DNA of 8,343 nt from Lachnospiraceae bacterium (GTDB taxonomy: Bacteria; Bacillota; Clostridia; Lachnospirales; Lachnospiraceae). The position numbers and the translations under genes are program-made. Under the pieces are notes generated by a model. It saw only the letters and a program-made list of their open reading frames with translations. It had not been told where the DNA came from and did no database searches. The stretch lies in contig CAAFVW010000016.1 in NCBI GenBank assembly GCA_900766575.1, positions 1-8,343 of the forward strand. The letters are read 5' to 3'. Below, piece after piece: positions 4,839 to 8,343 of the stretch; within the stretch, counting starts at the first letter, position 1, and the number at the start of each line of letters is the position of its first letter.

Positions 4839-7142
4839 TCAGAATCTTTTTTTACGACTCTCTTGTTTTCCACCTGATGGTGTCTGAGCGACATTTTTTT
4901 TATGGGGCGGGGATGCAGTTAGATCCGGTACAGGTAACAGCATCTCCAGGGGGAGCAGAGTATTCAGAATCGCCTTCACTGAAGGTATATCTTCAGGACC
5001 AGAGTGTTCCTCTTCCGGACGATTCAGTGTGATATAACATACCCGGCGTTCTTCCCTGGTTGTGTTATTGATAGTGTGCACAGCCTTTTTCCACAGTTCG
5101 TTTGCCCGGGATTCGATATCTGTATCATATTGCGGAAGCAGATCCAGCGATGTTTGTGTTCTTTTAAGCTGGTCCTGGAAGGTATCGATGATTCGGTAAG
5201 GCTCTGTGTGTTTTTTACGACGTTTCCGGGAGGTTTTTTCTGTCAGCACACCGATAATGCTGCTGACATGCTCCGGTGTGGGGAGCCTGCGCTGCACTGT
5301 CCTGGGGACAAGACGGCGGAGACGCTCCAGTCGGGGGGCTTCAACGGAGATATAACGGTTGATGACCACTGGATCACTGTCGCAACTTTTCTCGCTGTCC
5401 GGAATATACACAGAGGCTGACGGCACCACATCCCCCTGGAAAACGGTAAAGAACTCACCGGCATTCAGTCTGATCAAATCCTGCACGTTGATTTTGCTTT
5501 CCATCTGGATTGTGATCTGGTTACCGTCCACCCAGGACTCACCCATCACACCATCGTGGCGCTGCAGGCTGCCCATTCTGGCGCGGGCCTCTTCACCGGC
5601 GGCATTTTTCACCGTCCTTGCTGTTTTGTCGTCACTGACAATGCGTCCGGCGAATTTGGTGCCGGCGTTCTGCATCAGCGTGGCGGTGTTGGTGGCAGAA
5701 GTCTGCCCTTCGATTCGCTCCTGATCCTGCGCCGTCATTATCAGGGAGAACTCCAGTGAACGTACCTGGGTGGCCTCCACTGCAATGCGGTCCGTGTAGT
5801 AGGCACCGACTTCGTCAAGGATACAGATATAGGGGAAGCGGCCTTTGTATTTTTTGACTTCCAGGGTCTGTGCGTCTGTGCCTTCCAGGCGGTAGCCCAG
5901 GTCACGGGCGAGGATCATGCTCTGCTGGGTGATGAACATACGACCGAGTGCCGACGTGGTATGGGCTGATGTGTCCAGTGCGGGGATCATCACAATCAGA
6001 ATTCGGTCGCTGTGGATACTGTCGCGAATATCGATGTCGCCGGCATCTGCCGCAAAGACGTCCCCGAAGGTTTCGGCAAAGGTTGTGAATGTTTCCGAGA
6101 ACTGACCGGAGAGATAAGCATGCTGTTTACGGGGCTCCTCAGTCCAGGCTGACGGCGTTCTCACCAGTGACATATCGAATCCCGGGACATCCTGCAGGTA
6201 GTTTCGCAGTGGTGTGATAGCTTCTTCCGGCCACTGGTCATCAAGGCCACGGCAATAGAGTTTTGCCATCCCTTCCAGCGTCATATGTTCCCGTAACATC
6301 TGCAGGGACATGGTTTTACCTTCCCGGACGCACCAGAATTTTGTGCCAAAGACCAGGGCCTTGTTCATGGCTATCGCCCGTGACTGCCATTCACCGCCCT
6401 GAACGTTCTGGGGCAGCATGGACTGCATGGTTTCGGCGGTGAAGGCTTCGGTGCTGAATGCGAACGGGTTCCAGGTGTTTGACTGTGGGCGGGATTTTTC
6501 GCCGCTCTGAATGATTTCACTGCGGGATTTTCCGCCGTTCATGAAGTTGATGACTTCGATATCATCCTCCCTGCCAAAACGTCGGGAGAGATACCAGATT
6601 GTCCTCGTGGTATCGTTCTGTGCCTTTCCGTCAACAAAGGTAAAGCCTCTTCCCCAGCAGAGCGGGTTGAGCAGCCAGGCAAAGGTGGTTTCTGTTTTAC
6701 CGCCACCGGTGGTGGCAAAAAACATGACATGCCGGGTGAGGTCATCCATGCTCAGCCAGAGCTCACGACCGATATCATTGATACGGCGGTAACCGACATA
6801 AAAAATCCCCCGTGCGGGGGATGTTTCATCTGCTTCATACTGAAACAGGGTGGGCCAGAAGCTGAAGAGGCTTCGCCTGACCTTTCTGTCCTGGGAGGGG
6901 TCATCAAGGCTGAGTGTCATGGGCATACGCAGGGGGCATCGCCAGCGTTGCAGCATGAATATCACGGAGGTGACCAGGGTGAACAGCAGGCAGACAGGAA
7001 GGGCCAGTGGCCATATCAGCGCCGTAATGATACTGCCGGCCAGACACAGACCAGTGATGTTCAGGTTATGCAGTGCATTCCACAACGGGTTTCCCCAGGC
7101 CGTGCGGTGTATGAGGTCAGGATTAACGTGGTGCTGGCTCAT
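4839..7142 (-). CDS. trbC: TrbC, conjugative coupling ATPase (VirD4/DotL-related)
   Basis: This encodes 767 residues; R64 TrbC is of about the same size. The start is fixed by GAGGAG (7155-7150), seven bases before ATG 7142. Residues about 28-66 contain two hydrophobic segments (NITGLCLAGSIITALIWPL and PVCLLFTLVTSVIFML), anchoring it in the inner membrane with the bulk in the cytoplasm. Walker A is ATTGGGKT (143-150) and Walker B is ICILDE (439-444). The MTAQDQERIE segment (469-478) fits the conserved Gln motif of type IV coupling proteins. A Lys/Arg-rich patch (638-645) and a polar tail (about 645-767) follow the ATPase domain and may bind substrates or relaxosome. The expected role is to dock the NikAB-DNA complex and energise export through the IncI-type channel. 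The gene overlaps trbB by 20 bases, indicating translational coupling. It is intact, with no missing motifs. Confidence 0.94.
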   Translation of the reverse strand: MSQHHVNPDLIHRTAWGNPLWNALHNLNITGLCLAGSIITALIWPLALPVCLLFTLVTSVIFMLQRWRCPLRMPMTLSLDDPSQDRKVRRSLFSFWPTLFQYEADETSPARGIFYVGYRRINDIGRELWLSMDDLTRHVMFFATTGGGKTETTFAWLLNPLCWGRGFTFVDGKAQNDTTRTIWYLSRRFGREDDIEVINFMNGGKSRSEIIQSGEKSRPQSNTWNPFAFSTEAFTAETMQSMLPQNVQGGEWQSRAIAMNKALVFGTKFWCVREGKTMSLQMLREHMTLEGMAKLYCRGLDDQWPEEAITPLRNYLQDVPGFDMSLVRTPSAWTEEPRKQHAYLSGQFSETFTTFAETFGDVFAADAGDIDIRDSIHSDRILIVMIPALDTSAHTTSALGRMFITQQSMILARDLGYRLEGTDAQTLEVKKYKGRFPYICILDEVGAYYTDRIAVEATQVRSLEFSLIMTAQDQERIEGQTSATNTATLMQNAGTKFAGRIVSDDKTARTVKNAAGEEARARMGSLQRHDGVMGESWVDGNQITIQMESKINVQDLIRLNAGEFFTVFQGDVVPSASVYIPDSEKSCDSDPVVINRYISVEAPRLERLRRLVPRTVQRRLPTPEHVSSIIGVLTEKTSRKRRKKHTEPYRIIDTFQDQLKRTQTSLDLLPQYDTDIESRANELWKKAVHTINNTTREERRVCYITLNRPEEEHSGPEDIPSVKAILNTLLPLEMLLPVPDLTASPPHKKNVAQTPSGGKQESRKKRF

Positions 7143-8247
7143 TGTGATACTCCTCGCTATCTGTTGCTTTCAGGAAGAGGCGAACGGAAGTGGCGTCTTT
7201 CAGGATGCCGGACGGCAGGTGCCAGCCGGTATCTGATAACACCCAGGGGGTTCCGCCAAAACCGAACTGGCGGAAAGCCTGGTTATTGACATCGATGGCA
7301 GCACGTGCGGCGGTCAGACACTGTCCATCCTGTGCGGCCGATGCATCGCCGGTGGGGGCCATACCACTGTCAGCGGAATACAGCTGATGCCATCCGGTCG
7401 CCCGTTTTTGTGAGTCCGGTTCACACAGCAGCGGAGCAGTCCGCTTTGTACTGGACTCCCCGCCAATCACGGAGACCGGATAAATCACCACGCTGAATTC
7501 CCGGGCCAGTTGCTTAAGCGCGGGTTCCAGCAGACGGCAGTTGATGCATGCGGGGTCAAGGAAGGCGTACAGCGTGCGTTCATGACCAGTGGACAGGTTA
7601 ATGGTGAACATCCCCCGGTCTGCGTTGCGTTTAAGTACTGTGGCCAGATTACGGCGGGCCTCAGCGGCCTGAACGTGTTGTTCTTCCGTCACTGCCGTCG
7701 GGGCGGGGGTAGAAGAAGGTTCCTGCTGTGTGGGAGCCGGGCGGGCCGGGATGCTGTTAACATGATGTTCCGTATGTGGGCGTGGTGTCTCTGTGTCGGT
7801 TACTGGTTCAGCTCTCCATTCCTGAGATGTAGGGTAAGCCAGCGTGGAAGGGGGCTCTGCCTTCATCCAGTGGTAACCTGCAACTGTCGCCGGCAGAGCA
7901 ATTCCGGCGATAAAGCCACACATCAGTGTCCGCCAGAAGCCATATTTCCGGGAGGGATGTTTTCCTTTTCCGGCATATTCGGCATCCAGGCAGGCATCAA
8001 TCGCTGAGAGCATTCTGCCGATGTGATGTCCGGGACGTTCTGCATCAACGGTATCAACAAGCACCGTTTCGGTTATTTCGCGAAAAGGGGAACTGAAGGA
8101 CAGGTGCATCAGCCTGTTATTACGGTTAATCAGTGCGCCCAGTTCTGTGACCGGCAGGATGGCAATCACCTCCCGATTACCGTCAGGGTACAGGGCGGTC
8201 AGGGACAGGTGTTTATTATTCAGTGTTGCAGTGTAGTGGATGGTCAT
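7123..8247 (-). CDS. trbB: TrbB, membrane-anchored thioredoxin-fold (DsbC-like) protein
   Basis: This encodes 374 residues, similar in size to R64 TrbB. ATG 8247 overlaps the trbA stop as ATGA. Residues 1-102 form a cytoplasmic N-terminal part. One membrane segment lies at about 103-125 (GFWRTLMCGFIAGIALPATV). A Pro/Thr-rich linker (about 131-190) follows, then a thioredoxin-like domain (about 200-362) in the periplasm. The active-site CINC (Cys234, Cys237) sits in FLDPACINCRLLEP. The cis-proline loop is GGTPWV (Pro334). Cys275 and Cys310 add a possible structural disulfide. Such proteins help form or isomerise disulfides in secreted transfer components, here plausibly of the channel or pili. 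The stop at 7123 lies inside trbC, 20 bases past its start. Confidence 0.92.
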   Translation of the reverse strand: MTIHYTATLNNKHLSLTALYPDGNREVIAILPVTELGALINRNNRLMHLSFSSPFREITETVLVDTVDAERPGHHIGRMLSAIDACLDAEYAGKGKHPSRKYGFWRTLMCGFIAGIALPATVAGYHWMKAEPPSTLAYPTSQEWRAEPVTDTETPRPHTEHHVNSIPARPAPTQQEPSSTPAPTAVTEEQHVQAAEARRNLATVLKRNADRGMFTINLSTGHERTLYAFLDPACINCRLLEPALKQLAREFSVVIYPVSVIGGESSTKRTAPLLCEPDSQKRATGWHQLYSADSGMAPTGDASAAQDGQCLTAARAAIDVNNQAFRQFGFGGTPWVLSDTGWHLPSGILKDATSVRLFLKATDSEEYHNEPAPR

Positions 8248-8335
8248 TGTTCTTTTTCCTTGTCGGCGGGATGCTGTTTTTCGGTGGTTTCGGTGGTTTC
8301 GGTGGTTTCGGTGGTTTCGGTGGTTTCGGTGGTTT
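8244..8335 (-). CDS. trbA: TrbA, C-terminal end only
   Basis: The minus-strand frame encodes six Thr-Thr-Glu units followed by KQHPADKEKEQ and TGA at 8246-8244, which overlaps the trbB ATG. Position directly upstream of trbB and the overlap identify it as trbA by the known order trbA-trbB-trbC in R64. Only this low-complexity acidic tail is present, so nothing can be said about the body of the protein, a membrane protein needed for transfer in R64. The in-frame TAA that appears at 8336-8334 uses adapter bases and is not a real stop. Confidence 0.72.
8282..8335. repeat. 9-bp tandem repeat, six perfect copies, in trbA
   Basis: Six identical units of CGGTGGTTT run from 8282 to 8335, giving Thr-Thr-Glu repeats in the trbA tail on the minus strand. 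The unit is a multiple of three, so gain or loss of copies keeps the frame. The true copy number is unknown because the assembly stops inside the array. Confidence 0.93.
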
Positions 8336-8343
8336 AGATCGGA
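8336..8343. other. Likely sequencing-adapter remnant at the contig end
   Basis: The final eight bases, AGATCGGA, are the first eight bases of the Illumina TruSeq-type adapter (AGATCGGAAGAGC). They replace the next expected repeat unit (CGGTGGTT) exactly at a unit boundary. They should not be treated as plasmid sequence. Confidence 0.85.

Noticed and set aside
6729..7289. Long plus-strand frame across the trbC start and trbB end
   Set aside because: It is antisense to two well-supported genes and has low-complexity composition typical of a shadow frame.
7510..8007. 165-codon plus-strand frame inside trbB
   Set aside because: It is antisense to trbB, Arg/Cys/Gly-rich, with no ribosome site or recognisable domain.
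8282..8335. CRISPR-like array
   Set aside because: Units are 9 bp, directly abutting and without spacers; this is a simple coding tandem repeat.
8334..8336. Premature stop making trbA a pseudogene
   Set aside because: The stop codon uses the first adapter base; the natural repeat would give GAA there.
8023..8337. Plus-strand frame ending in Val-Val-Ser repeats
   Set aside because: The repeats are the antisense reading of the trbA Thr-Thr-Glu array, and its end depends on adapter bases.

Overview
The window is the origin-of-transfer end of the conjugation region of an IncI-complex (R64/ColIb-P9-like, MOBP relaxase) plasmid, so the host is most likely an Enterobacterales member such as Escherichia coli, Salmonella or a relative. 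The grounds are an oriT with the IncI/IncP-type nick core CATCCTG, the gene pair nikA-nikB, and the convergent operon trbA-trbB-trbC. All family names come from recognising the proteins; no search was run.

Layout. Positions 1-257 (minus strand) carry the start of a small helix-rich protein that points away from oriT and resembles MobC-type accessory mobilization proteins. Positions about 300-475 are oriT: G+C-rich hairpins, a -10-like TATAAT, the nick core (predicted nick between 399 and 398 on the minus strand) and an inverted repeat next to it. nikA (490-822) and nikB (834-3545) follow on the plus strand and encode the relaxosome: NikA binds oriT, and NikB nicks the DNA and stays attached to its 5' end. 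The 3' side holds trbA (only its last codons), trbB (8247-7123) and trbC (7142-4839) on the minus strand, linked by start/stop overlaps. TrbB is a membrane-anchored thioredoxin-fold protein with a CxxC motif. TrbC is the membrane ATPase (coupling protein) expected to link the relaxosome to the secretion channel.

Between the two convergent transfer operons lies a block of about 1.3 kb (3546-4838) that does not look like core transfer sequence. It holds a small lipoprotein whose C-terminal half matches the TolA C-terminal domain, including both cysteines at the same spacing, and, facing it, one or two unrecognised small genes. AT-rich or perfect hairpins separate the units. This is the most interesting part of the window: a plasmid-encoded, lipid-anchored copy of the domain that group A colicins and filamentous phages use as a receptor.

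The right edge is not natural sequence. After six perfect 9-bp repeats in trbA, the last eight bases match the start of the common Illumina adapter and create a false in-frame stop. The window therefore ends at an assembly break in a repeat.
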